DNA of 64,000 nucleotides from Mrakia gelida (lineage: Eukaryota > Basidiomycota > Tremellomycetes > Cystofilobasidiales > Mrakiaceae). The stretch lies in assembly GCA_024345305.1 (NCBI GenBank), contig BRON01000019.1:1-64000 (forward strand), read 5' to 3'. Numbering within the stretch: position 1 is the stretch's first letter; every line of letters starts with the position of its first letter. The notes under the pieces are model-generated. The model was not told the DNA's origin and made no database searches. It saw only the letters and a list, made by a program, of their open reading frames with translations. Positions 11,519 to 23,324 of this stretch are shown here, one piece after another. The position numbers were made by a program, and so were the translations under genes.

Positions 11519-13234
11519 TTATCCAACGACCTCAACCTCTTCATCCGAATCCGAATCCACCTCGCACGGATCGTCCGGCATCCCGCCAACTCTCCTGAGG
11601 AGCTTGAATCGTCTTCCTCTTCCCCTCCTCGACGCCTCCACCATCCGACTCGCCCCACGCGACACCGTGCTACGCCTCATGTCCAGCACCTCCAACAGCG
11701 GACAAACTCCTTCTCCATCTTCGTCAAGAACGAGAGCGTGAAGGAGCTGGTCCGAGAATCCGGGGCCGACTTGGAAGCGAACGAGGGAGGGAAGTTGAGC
11801 GAGTCGAGGGAGGAAGCCTGCCTCGATGGAGGTGAACTCGTCTGCGAGGAGGAGGGTTTGGAGAGGGTGGGGAGCGTTGCAGTCCAGGGCGGAGGGAGGG
11901 AAGAGGAAGGGTGCGTAGGAGAACTTGGAAAATCGAAGGTCGAGGGAAAGGAGGTTGGGGAGATCGAAGCTGGCCAGTCTTGTGTCCAAACGAGCTACGA
12001 TCTTGAGTTCGATGAGGTTCGGGAAGGAGATGGAGGGGGATCGAGTGCGCAGGGGTTGAGTCGATCTGGAGGACTTGGAGGTTGGGAAGTTGGGTGCCGA
12101 TCTGCTGTTGGAAGAGGACCACGGGGGTATGAATGTTGAGAGTTCGGAGTTGATGAAAAGTGATGGACGACGGTAGGGTGAATTGGGAGTAATTGAGGTA
12201 GGAGGTACGAAGGGAGAGAGAGAGGAGAGGGCGACGAGGGTTCCACGCGTTCGAGGGGAAGATGGCCCAGAAGCCGTCGTCGTTGGGGTCTTCCTCGAGA
12301 AAATGGATGTCCAGTGACTCCAGCATCCCTCCCTTCCCTTCCAAGCTCCCGATGGTTGCTGCCGAGTCTCTCGCCCTCGTTTGAACGACGAGGCTCCTCG
12401 CGTCTCCCTTGAGCGACAACGCCTCGACCTTCCTCCTTCCCTCCCTTCCCCTCAGACTCCACGTCCCCCAAAGTCTCCGATCCTCCAAGAAGACCGATGT
12501 CCATCTACGAGAGACTGCTGTGAGCGGGAAGGCGACGCTCGAATCTTCCGCTTCGTCGACGAGATGGCGTCCGATGGTCGAAAGGAGTTCGGGAGGGAGG
12601 GAGTCGCAGTAGTTCCTGTTTGAACGGCGACGCTGGAGCAGAAGACGCGCCTCGTTGAGGAGGGAGACGACGGTGGCATCTGTTCCGATCGAGTAGTAGG
12701 AGAGGATGACCACTCGATGGGGTTCAGAGAGACGAGAGAGGATGGCGAAGAGACGAGTTGGGTCCTGGATCGATGAGGAGCAAGAGAGGAGGGATCAGCT
12801 CGTGGTCTTGTTGCCAAAAAGAACTTCCAGTCTCTCGATGAAGAGGACCCAGGCACGTATCCCGTAGCCCGCATTAAGTCAGGACTAGGTATAGCTCTCG
12901 ACTCACCAGGTCTGAAGTCACGCCGTCCTTCTTCACCTTCCCTTCCCCTCCTCCTCACCCCAGGGCTGCGAGCTCCAAAGCCCTGAGCTTCTTGAGGACG
13001 TCGCCTCGGGAACAAAATAAGACGATGGCTGGATCTCCGAGCCGGCGAGCCTGTATTCGTGAAAGATCAAAAACCAGGGAGGTGGTCAGCGAGACGGCAC
13101 TGAAGAAGGATGAATGGAGGAGAGGAAGAAACGAAACTGACCTCGTCGAAGCAGATTAGACCGTCGTCCAAAGCTCCCGTCGAGATGAGATCGATTCCTT
13201 TCTTGTACGCATCAGCCCACGGAAGTAGCTGCAT
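11519..13234 (-). pseudogene. TPR/F-box/leucine-rich-repeat protein, frame broken
   Basis: An SCF-type substrate-receptor family gene, judged from its layout and from the intact paralogue at 25108-26774. It reads MQLLPWADAYKKGIDLIS (TPR-like; exon 13234-13142), then RRLGDPAIVLFCSRGDVLKK, then the F-box segment DSLPPELLSTIGRHLVDE with AVSRRWTSVFLEDRRLWG, then leucine-rich strands down to a C-terminus ending DSDSDEEVEVVG. Two problems are visible. (1) Between about 12960 and 12764 no splice combination keeps frame. (2) At the C5 run (G5 on + at 12035-12039) the LRR frame shifts by one base: SIPLHLLPEPHRTQD ends one frame and SPSISFPNLIELKIVARL begins the other. It is either a pseudogene or carries homopolymer sequence errors. 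Direct comparison with the paralogue supports the intended frame. Confidence 0.7.
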
Positions 13235-13787
13235 CGTGGCTCTGGAAGGAAAGAGGGTGTCCGAGGGAAAACGAAGGAACGGAGGTCGATGGAGTTGAAG
13301 GTCACATCCGATCAAGGACCGAGCTCAACGAGTGTTCTCCTTCGAGCTTCCTCTCCCTTTCACCCTCCAAACTCTCACATCCTCCAAGTCGAGACATGCT
13401 CGTTCCCTATACCCACTCTACCTACCTCCTCGGTGACCCTCAGTCTCAACACACCTCAAAATCTTCTCTCGAAAAGCGGAGAAACCCTTCTCGAGGTCGG
13501 CGTTAATTGAAGCTCGCTTCTCAGCCTCAACGGGCTCGTTGTGAGCTCACCAGCACCTGATCCAGGAAGATCTGTCGTTTTCTTAGCTCTCTAGCTCGCC
13601 CCCGATACCCCATTCGGTTGACCTTCCAGCTCTAAACGGTCTCAATCAACGACGTCGTTCCGTTCGGCGGAAGGAAAGGCGAGCGATCTTCCTCCACCTG
13701 TTCCCTTTCCTTCCTTCCTTCCCTCCTGCTCTCTCTCTCTCTCTCTCTCAGATCTCCAACAACAACAACCCATCCTTTCTACCCAAG
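13235..13787. other. Divergent promoter region of the broken F-box gene and beta-galactosidase gene
   Basis: About 550 nt lie between the two divergent starts. I see no gene. The + strand ends in a long pyrimidine stretch with a CT dinucleotide run, then CAACAACAACAA just before the beta-galactosidase ATG, typical of a 5' leader. Confidence 0.6.
13729..13749. repeat. CT dinucleotide microsatellite
   Basis: An uninterrupted CT run directly followed by CAG, 39 nt before the beta-galactosidase ATG. It may be a leader or promoter pyrimidine tract, or the 3' end of a 5'-UTR intron. Confidence 0.85.
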
Positions 13788-16700
13788 ATGAGACTCAATA
13801 TCTTCGGCTCGATACTCTTCGCCGCTTCCCTCTTCTCTACCTCGGTTGTGCAAGCTCTCCCAAGGACACCCGTTCGAGGGATCTCGACGAGCTTGTTCGA
13901 AGCTACTGGGCCAGCAGCATCGCAGAACCTCACCGATCTCGTCACTTGGGATAACTATACTCTCAGCGTTCTTGGTCAGCGAGTCTTCATTCTCTCTGGG
14001 TAAGTTCTCCATCTCCTCTCGGTCGAGGTGCGAGAGAAAGCATCGAACTGACGCGCTTCGCTCTCGCTTTCTCCCATCTCCCGTCTCCGTCCGATCTCTT
14101 CCTCCAACCACAGCGAGTTCCATCCCTGGAGGTAGGCAAATCTTTTCGTCAATCTCTGAGACCGTCGAGACCGTTCTGACTGACTTCCGACGTCTCGTCT
14201 TCCGCCTTCCCTCCTCTCTCCTCCCTCTAGACTTCCCGTCGTCGAGCTCTGGAAGGACGTGATCGTCAAGGCCAAAGCAGCAGGATTCAACACCATCTCG
14301 ATCTAGTGAGTCTATTCTACCTCTCTCTACTCGCTCCTCCTTGTGCTCGTGAGCTGACGACCTGCTTCATCCCTTTCAGCCTTCACTGGGGACTTTGTGC
14401 GTCGTTCCCTCTCTCTCCCCGTGTAGACCATCGCTGACTTTCTTTGGTCTTCGTCAGCCAACCCTTCGAACGGAACCATCGACTTTGATCATTTCCGAGC
14501 TGTTCAGGTTCGTCTCTTCGCTTCGTTTCGGCTCGGTAGAAACTGAGCGCTGACCTCGTCTCGTCTCGCTCGACCGCTTCTCCAGCCCGTCCTGGATTTC
14601 TGCAAGGAGGTGAGTCGACTCTTCCTCTGCTCAAATCTACGAAGTGCTGATCCGTTGTGGCTGCTCCTCAGGTGGGCATGTGGATGGTCATGAGGTGAGT
14701 TCGAGCGAGAATCAAACGAAGACGACGCGTCGTCGAGTTCAGGCTGACCCCGTTGCTCCTCGTACCACAGACCTGGTCCGTACATCAACGTAAGATCATT
14801 TCTTTCTTCAGCTAACAACCTGCGCCGCTGACGTCGAACCTTCTAACTCTCTTCGAACAGGCCGAGACGACTGGTGAGTCTCGAACGAACGAAACACGTC
14901 GAGCTGATCTGCCGCTGATCCCTCTGTCCTCTCTCTCTCTTATCAGCTGGAGGCTTCCCTGGATGGTCAGTTTGGAAGCTCATTTCCTCGAAACGTCCCA
15001 GTGCTGATTTCGCACTCCCTTCGTTCGCCTCCCTCAGGGTCGTCGCGATGGAAGGAACGCTTCGAACGAACGACACTCAGTACTTTGAGGCCTGGTTCGT
15101 TCGCTTTCCCCACCTCTGCCCGCACTCAAGCTGACTCCTGGACTCCCTTCTCTTCCTTCAGGCAGCAGTACATGGACTACGTCGGAGAAATCACAGCGAA
15201 GAACCAGATCTCGAGTTCGTTCAGTCCTCCCTCTTCTCGACGCGTCTGGTCGCTCGTTCAAGGCTGACTGACCTTCCCTTTTGACCGCGTGCAGACGGTG
15301 GTCCCATCATCGCCGTCCAGATCGAGAACGAGTACGGTCAACGACTCAACGGAGAGCTCTTCCCTTCCGAGAACTGGGATTGGCCGAAGGCGATCTATGT
15401 CGAACAGCTTCAGCAGAGCCTCAAGAATCATGGATCGCAGCTTCCGACTATGCACAACGATGCTTGTGAGTCGTAATCATGCGTCACGAAGCTGACAGCT
15501 TCGCTCGCTCGACATCGAGCCCCGCGCTCAAGATTGGAGCGTTCGAGGCGCGTCGTCTGACTCGCTCTCTATTTTCTCTTGTATCACAGCTCCTCGAGGT
15601 GACTTGTGAGTCCTTACTCAATCGTCCCTTAGCTCTCAAAGGGCGATCGCAGCTGATCGTACCTTGTCCTTCCAGCATCAACGGTCCAGGAGAAGTCAAC
15701 GTGAGTCGAGCTTCGCCTTCTCCCTCGAGTTCCTCGACGCGTCTCGTTTCATCGACTTACTTCGCTCTTTCTTCTCTTCTCTTCTCTCTCTCAGATCTAC
15801 GCTTTCGACACCTACCCTCAATCCTTCGACTGCTCCAATCCCTACGGCTGGAAGGATCTTCCAACTTACTACCACCCCACTCACAAGGCTCAGAACCCCG
15901 AGGAGCCGTTTTGGATACCTGAAGCTCAAGGAGGAGCGTTCAACGCTTGGGGACAGAAACAGAATTACGACGCTTGCAGCAGTAGGTCCTCATCTTGCTC
16001 GTTCTGTCGGGGAGATCAAAGCGTCGCTGACTCCATCTCGTCGTTCATCTTCCCCCAGTTCTGACTGGACCTGTTCGTTCTTCCTCTGTCCTCGTTTATT
16101 TCGCGCTCTGGCTCACTTATCTTCGCTTTCACCGTCATACAGGACTTCGAGCGAGTTTTCTACAAGGCCTTCTGGGCTGCGAACGTCAAGATGCTGAACT
16201 GTGAGGCGACGCGTCGACATCGAGATCGCGACGAGCCATCGTCCGAGCTGAGCTTTGCTTTCCCTCTTTTTCTTACGTAGACTACATGCTTCTCGGTGGT
16301 ACCTCGTGGGGAGGTCTTGCGTTCCCTGGTGTCTACACCTCGTATGATTACGGTTGCGCCATCGCAGAGTGAGTTCGTTCCAGCTCAGCCTTCCTTCGCT
16401 CGATCTTCTGCTGACTCTCTGTCCTCCTATACCCTTTCAGGAATCGACTCCTCACCCCCAAGTTTGACGAGCTCAAGCTCCAGGGTCTCTTCCTTCGGAG
16501 CGCGAGGGAGTTCTACAAGACGGGTCAGTCTCCGCTCCATCTCGCCTGTTCTCGAGCCACGCGTCGTCTCGCCTCGAACTCACCCCGACCTCTTCCTCGT
16601 CTCTCAGACTGGATTGCCGACAGCTCTTCGTCGTTCTTCCCCGAGGACGTCTTCGTCACCTACCTTCGCAACCCCGATACCGCAACTTCGTTCTATTTCG

Positions 16701-19643
16701 TCCGTCACACCAACTCGTCTTCCCTCGACACTCAGCAGCTCAAGTTGAACATCGATACTGCCGTTGGGTACCTCGAGGTTCCTCAGTACTCTGGAGACTT
16801 CACTCTCGTCGGAAGGGATCACCGAATCGTCGTCTCGAACTACCACTTCGGTGAGACGACCTTGCTCTACTCGACTGCCAACATCTTCCTCTCGACGGTC
16901 ATCGACGGAATCGACGTTCTCTTCATCTACGCCGATCCTGGAGCCGACCAAGGACTCGAGTTCTCCATCTACGGGAACTGGACGTCGCCCATCGTGACTG
17001 GAGATCTCGACGTCGAATGGACGAACAGCACTCTCGTGAGTTCGAGTCGAGTCTTCTTTTTGCTCTCCCACTCGTCAACTGACTGATCTTCTTTGATCTC
17101 TTGTTACATCAAGAACCACACCGTACGCATCCCTCACCTCATCTTCATGGAAGGCCGAATTGACCTCTCATCCCTCTCCCTTCGCTCGCGCAGACCTTCA
17201 ACTTCACCACCACCTCCGTCGGTCTCTCAGCTATCCAAGTTCATCCCTCGCTGCTCGTCCTCGCCTCCGACACCTTCACTGCCATCTCGTACTGGGCTCC
17301 TACGATCCAATCAACTTCTGGGGACTGGGATCACTACGCGTCGTTCGGTACCAACGAGACCGTCCTCGTCTCAGGTCCCTACCTCGTCCGGAACGCGTCC
17401 ATCTCAGGTTCGGAACTCTCAATCGTCGGAGATCTCAACTCGACTGTTCCTCTCCTCGTTTACGCTCCAAAGGCAGTCGAGAGTACGTCTCGCTCTCTCT
17501 CTCTCCTCGAACGACTCGAGACGCGTGCTGACACCCTCTCCTCTCTCCTCCTGTGCGACTCATCTCTCTCTCTCTCAGCCATCAAGTTCAACGGTCAAGG
17601 CGTCGAGGTCACTCGGAACTCCTGGGGAGCGCTCGAAGGAACTCTCAAAACCTTAGTCGCGTCGATTTCGCTTCCAACGCTCGAGAAGTGGAAGTACGCC
17701 GACAGTCTCCCAGAGATCCGCTACGGCTACAACGACGTGAGCTTCGCGTCCCTCCTTGCGACATCACCTGGACTCGACTGACCTCTTCTTTCCTTCTTCC
17801 TCAGTCGCTTTGGACGAACGCCGACCACACTTCGACGACCAACCCTTTCCCTCCCTTCGCCAACAACTCAGGTTCTCAGATCCTCTACGCCAACGACTAC
17901 GATTACCACACTGGAAACATCCTGTGGCGAGGAACTTTCGAAGCCGTCGGGTTCGAAGAGGGGATCTCTCTCGGAATCTCTGGAGGATGGTGAGCTCGCT
18001 CGTCGAACGATGGCAATCTCGCACAACTCGTCTTCTCGTCGCTGACCCCACTCCTCTTTGTGCACCTCAGGGCTTTCGCTGCTCAGACTTGGCTTAACGA
18101 GGAGCCTATCGGCTTTATGTGGTCTCGAAACGGGAGCGACGCGCCGACTCTGAACGAGACGTTCGCGTTCCCTCCTGGAGCCCTCAAGGCTGGAACGAAC
18201 TGGATCACCGTTCTGCAAGGTGCGAAAGTCTTCTTCTCCGCTCTCGTTCGAAATATCTCGCTGACCGATCTTCGCTCGAACAGATCACATGGGTTGTGAG
18301 CACTCGCCTCGAGCTTTCGTCGCGTCCGTTCTTTCGCGAACTGATCAGCTTTTCTCCCTCGTTCTCCAGACTTCGAAGCTGGAAACCTCGGAGTCCCAGG
18401 ATACGGAGGAGGAGAAGTCAGTTCATCGCTCCCTCGCTCGCCCTTCTTCGTCGTACTGATCCTCTTCCTCCCTTGTTCGTCGCGTCTCCAGCTCAGCATC
18501 AAAGCTCCTCGAGGAATCCAAGGTTACATCCTGGAGCCTCAAGGAGTCAACAACTTCACCTCCTGTTAGTCTGACCCTCTTCTATCTTCTTTGACTTCAG
18601 CTGACTCTCGCTCGTCCTCTCGTTTCCAGGGAAGGTCCAAGGCAACTTCGGAGGGAGTTCGAACTTCCCTGACAAGACGCGAGGAGGTGAGTCTCTTTTC
18701 TTCGCTCTCGTGGCGATAATACTCGACAACACTAACGGGAACATTTTTGCCTTTCCCCTGAGTCCCAGTCTACAACGAGGGAGGTCTCTTCGCCGAACGA
18801 GCTGGCTGGCACTTGGTGCGTCTCGCCTTTCCTCATCGACGCGTCTCGCTGATCGTCGTCTAACCCTCCTCTGTTTCTTTCCTTCAGCCTGGCTTCGACG
18901 ACTCCGAATGGGACTCCAAGTCTCCCCTCGATGGACTCTCTGAGACCGGAGTAGGGTTCTACAGGACTAGTGCGTTCTTCCTCTTCTCGCTCGGCTCTCT
19001 TGTTCGCGCTCTCGCTCTCGCGACGCAAGCCGACCTCATCCTCTCTTAACAGCCTTCAATCTCGACGTCCCCGACGGCTACGACGTTCCCATCAACGTCG
19101 TCTTCGGTAACACCACCGGAGCCATTCGAGCTCAACTCTACGTGAGCTCGTCCGACTCAACTTCTCGACTCCTCGCTCGTTTCCCCGATGCTGACCACCC
19201 ACCCTCCCCTCTTCCCTTCACCTCAAAGGTCAACGGCTGGCAGTACGGCAAGTTCGTTGCCAACGTCGGACCTCAGCGAGTATTTGTGAGTCTCTCGCTC
19301 ACTCTCCTCCTCCCCTCCTCCCTCAAACTCGACGCGCGACGACTGACTCCGCCTCGTCCCTCGTCCCTCCTTCCTCGTTTCGCAGCCCATCCCTCGAGGG
19401 ATCATTTCCTACAACAGCACCAACACTCTCGCTCTATCGCTGTGGGGAATGGGACCTTCGGCTGAGGACTTGAAGATCGACGATATCAAGTTGACGCACG
19501 ACGAGATCACGATTTCGTCGATTGGGCGAGTCGTCTCTGTCCTTCTTCTCGGTTCGAGGTTTACGCTGACTCCTGGGTTCTTGTGGTTCGGCAGGTACGT
19601 GGCTGAGACGAACCCCGGCTGGGAGAAGAGGGAGTCGTTCTGA
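13788..19643 (+). CDS. Secreted beta-galactosidase, glycoside hydrolase family 35
   Basis: It would hydrolyse terminal beta-galactosides (lactose, plant cell-wall galactans) outside the cell. The N-terminus has a signal peptide ([20 protein letters not shown] then a VQALPRTP cleavage region). The catalytic half follows in GH35 order: LSGEFHPWRLP, GFNTISIYLHWG, MVMRPGPYINAE, GGFPGW, the acid/base motif VQIENEYGQ (about 15315), and the nucleophile region [15 protein letters not shown] (about 15912-15950). Then [22 protein letters not shown]. The C-terminal half carries the jelly-roll domains with many N-glycosylation sites, ending [20 protein letters not shown] and [10 protein letters not shown]. 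It has about 30 short introns. The last stretch, 19558-19593, is in frame either way, so a 36-nt intron there cannot be confirmed. No lesion was seen over about 1,000 codons. Confidence 0.93.
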
Positions 19644-19651
19644 GGAGTGGG

Positions 19652-19659
19652 GACGCGTC
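19652..19659. repeat. GACGCGTC element after the beta-galactosidase stop
   Basis: The palindrome starts 9 nt after TGA 19641-19643, inside GGACGCGTCGAG. It is one member of the dispersed family reported in the findings. Confidence 0.8.
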
Positions 19660-19945
19660 GAGGGCGAGTCGACGGCGGGCTGAGAGGGAGGCGGCCGGGC
19701 GTTCGAGCGAGCAGATTTTCCTGAACCTTCAACGACGTAGTCTGACTTGCATTCGTCGTCTACGCACCTGAAGGTCAACAACAAGTCAAAGATGGAAAAG
19801 AGTAGGGAAAGAGCTCAAAGCGGGGGACCTTCACACCTGCGCGGGAAGATTCTCGAGTCAAGCTCGCCCAACCCTCCCCTCCCTTCCTCCCAACTCCCAA
19901 CCCTCTCTCCCTCCCCTTCCCCCTTTCCTTTTCTCTACTTCAACC

Positions 19946-22900
19946 ATGGGACGACGAGCCAAGAACAAGCAGGGACCTCCCCAAGCTATCGATCTCTCTA
20001 TCCACTCTGCTAAGCGTAAAGCGGACGGATACGTTCCTCGTTCGGGAGGAAAGAAGGTCAAGATTTCAGCTTCCGGCAAGAAGATCAAGGGGAAGCACGC
20101 TACGGTCTCGAGGGGGAAGGATCGAGTAGAGAAGGGGATGGGAGAGGATACCGATGAGGAGATGGAGGAGGAGGAGGACAGGGTGGAGGAGGTTAAGGAG
20201 AGTAGCAGTAAGAAGGGGAAGGGGAAGGCAGCTGCTGAGGAGAGGTGAGTCTTCGTTCTTCTTCGCTCGCTTCTCTCTGTATGTTGGGAGGTGACTTCGA
20301 GGTTGGCGATGAGCTAAAGCTGATCATATATATATCACGCCGCAGGTCCATGTTCGATGCCTACGACGACGACGAGGCTATGGGAGCTGGAGACTTCAAC
20401 TTGGCTGGAGGGTGAGCTTCGACTTTTTCGCCTTCCCTTCCTTTCCTTCTCCCTCCTCGAGCATGAGCTGATCGATCCACTTCTTCTTCCAGAGATGACG
20501 ATGAGGGTATGCCTGTGAGTCACAGCTTCAAAATGTCGAAAAAAGCTCAGAGAACGAGCTCGAGCTGACCTTTCTCGACTCCTTCCCCCTCTCTCTCCCC
20601 CTCTCCAGCGACCTCCGCCTCGAGAGCTTCAGTTCTCTGATTCCGAGGAGGGTTCCGACGTGAGTCGGCCTCTTTTTAGATACTAAATGAACACGGTTCC
20701 GAACTCTTGCTGATCTTCTCCTACTCTTCCCCTTATGCAGCAAGGATCCGACGACGACGAGGACGGTCAACTCCCTCCTGGAGCCGACTCCCAGTTCGAC
20801 CTCGACCAGGGAGACTTCCCCACCGACTCGGAGGACGACGGGCTCGATGCCAACTCGGAGGATCTTCAGTCTGGAGACGACACTTCTTCCGGAGCCGAGA
20901 CCTCTGAGGACGAGGGAGAGGACGCCGCTGGACCTTCGACCAAGCGAGTTCGAGCTGCTCCCGTCGACTCGGACGACGAGTTCACCACCAACATCGCTGG
21001 AGATGGAGACGACGACGACTTTGATGGAGAGGAGAGGTTCGAGCTGCCGAGTGTGGAGCAGAGGGAGGAGGAGAAGATCCACGGAGTTGGAGAGGGAGGA
21101 CTCAGGAAGGTCGAGAGGCGAATGGGAGAGATTGTCAGGATCTTGGGTGACTGGTCCAAGTGGGGGGGAAAGGACGGCAGGTGAGTCTTCCGTTTGATTA
21201 CTGGACGCGACGAGGTCGACGAACAGGAGCTGACGCGCGTTTTCTCTTCGCCTCAGGTCGCGAAACGACTACATGGAGCAGCTCGTCGCCGATATCGCTA
21301 CCTACTACGGTTACAACGAGTTCCTCGCCGAGAAGCTCTTGCAGCTCTTCCCTGTTTCTGAGGTACGTATCTTCTCTCGCGTCTCATATTTCTTCGCTTG
21401 CTTGGGCTGACCTTCGTTCGACTCGCGTCTTAGGCCATCTCCTTCTTCGACGCCAACGAAACTCCTCGACCCGTCACCATCCGAACCAACACCCTCCGAA
21501 CGCGTCGTCGAGATCTCGCTCAGGCTCTCATCAACCGAGGAGTCAACCTCGAGCCCATCGGAAAGTGGACCAAGGTCGGACTCCAGGTCTTCGAGTCTGC
21601 CGTCCCCATCGGTTCGTCCCTCCCTCCTCTCCCTCCCTCGACCTTCGACCTCTTGCTGACTTCTCCCTCTCTCGTCCTTCAGGTGCCACTCCCGAGTACC
21701 TCGCCGGTCACTACATGCTCCAGGCTGCTTCTTCCTTCCTCCCCGTCATCGCTCTCTCTCCTCAGCCCAACGAGCGAATCCTCGACATGGCTTCCGCTCC
21801 CGGAGGAAAGACTACCTACATCTCCGCCCTCCTCCAAAACACCGGTCTCGTCTTCGCCAACGACTCCAACAAGGCTCGAACCAAGTCGCTGACGGCCAAC
21901 GTCCACCGACTCGGATGCAAGAACGTCGTCGTCTGCAACTACGACGGAAGGGAGTTCCCCAAGGTCATGGGAGGTTTCGACCGAGTGCTGTTGGACGCGC
22001 CGTGTAGTGGAACTGGAGTTATCAGTAAGGATGCGACTGTCAAGGTCAACAAGGTACGTTCTTCCCTCTCTCTCATCACCTCATCTTGATGCTCGACGCG
22101 TCGAACCGAAACTGACCTTCTCCCTCGTCTGGCCTTTCCCTTCCCTCCAGTCCGAACGAGACTTCCACCTCCTCTCCCACCTCCAAAAGCAACTCCTTCT
22201 CTGCGCCATCGACTCTGTCAACCCCGACTCGGCAACCGGTGGATACGTCGTTTACTCGACATGTTCCGTCACCGTCGACGAGAACGAGGCCGTCGTCGAT
22301 TACGCCCTCAGGAAGCGACCCAACGTCAAGCTCGTCGAGACTGGACTCGAGTTCGGAAGAGAGGGTTTCGGAAGCTTCCGAGGAAAGGACTTTGGAAGCA
22401 AGATGAAGTTGACCAGGAGGTACTTCCCTCACGTTCACAACGGTTCGTTCATCCTTCCCTTCCTTCCTCCCTCTTTCCCTCTTCTCTTCCCTTTTCGAGT
22501 CGCTCGCTGACCTCCCCTTTCCCTCCTTCTCTCTCTCAGTCGATGGATTCTACGTCGCCAAGTTCAAGGTCTCGCGAATGCCCAAGAAGACTCGAGCCGC
22601 TCTCGAGGCTGAGGCCGTCGACGCTGAGCCCGCCGAGGAGGAGTTCGTTCCCTTGCCCACGTCCATCGAGGAGGAGGAGAAGACCGAGAAGATCAGGAAG
22701 GCTGAGGAGGAGGCCAACAAGTCTGTTAAGTTCGACGACGATGCGGACGCTGAGCTTATCGAGGGTGAGTCTCGTTTCCATTCAGACGACGCGTCGCTCT
22801 TTCTTTCTTCCTCGACCCTCTGCTTGAACCTCGTCACTAACACCCACCCTTTTCCGCTCGCTCTTCACAGACTCGAAACGTCGTATGCTTAAGGCCAAGG

Positions 22901-23034
22901 GAATCAAGGTTCCCACCCAGCAGCAGGCCGAGAGGAGGAAGGTCGAGCTCGCGTCGGGGACTGGAGAGCCCAAGCCTGAGAGGAAGGGTCCTCCAGCGAA
23001 GGTTGCTGGTGGAAAGGGTGGAAAGAAGGCTTAG
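19946..23034 (+). CDS. NOP2: NOP2-type 25S rRNA (cytosine-C5) methyltransferase
   Basis: Nucleolar SAM-dependent RNA m5C methyltransferase needed for 60S ribosome assembly; the yeast orthologue modifies 25S rRNA. The start MGRRAKNKQGPPQ is followed by a lysine-rich then very acidic N-terminus (about 300 residues). Next come the pre-catalytic RsmB-like region (DYMEQLVADIATYYGYNEFL, PRPVTIRTNTLRTRRRDL, EYLAGHYMLQAASSFLPV), the SAM site LDMASAPGGKTTYIS (about 21784-21825), VLLDAPCSGTGVISKD with the TC/PC cysteine pair, and VVYSTCSVTVDENEAVVDYA. The C-terminus is again acidic then basic, ending AGGKGGKKA. About 11 introns match the local consensus. All frames join and no key residue is missing. 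It lies tail-to-tail with the MYND gene at 23325. Confidence 0.95.
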
Positions 23035-23324
23035 ATCTAACTTTTTCTCTCTCATCTATACCTACGTTTCATCTCTTCTTCGTTGGTGTTTTCGCTCCTT
23101 TGCTCTCGCTCGCTTTGTTCTTTTGCTCACTTTCGTTGGGATCTATCTGCATGCCTCTCGCACTGACCTCGGCAGCACCGATCCGAAACAAAAGGAAGAT
23201 GCGTAAAATTTCGTTATGTAAAGAACCCGACCATGCAAAAAACCTGCTCCCCTCGTCCTACTACTCGACGACCTCCTCCCTCCGACTCGATCGATGCGCG
23301 CGTCGCGTCGACTCTTCTTCATCA
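23035..23324. other. Convergent 3'-UTR interval
   Basis: 290 nt between the NOP2 stop and the stop of the - MYND gene. T-rich just after NOP2. No gene seen. Confidence 0.5.

Noticed and set aside
11342..12139. Long + strand ORF of 265 codons
   Set aside because: It is antisense to the F-box/LRR gene, is highly charged and repetitive in translation, and has no splice or family support.
19558..19593. 36-nt terminal intron in the beta-galactosidase gene
   Set aside because: The segment is in frame with or without removal and is shorter than other introns, so it is not asserted.
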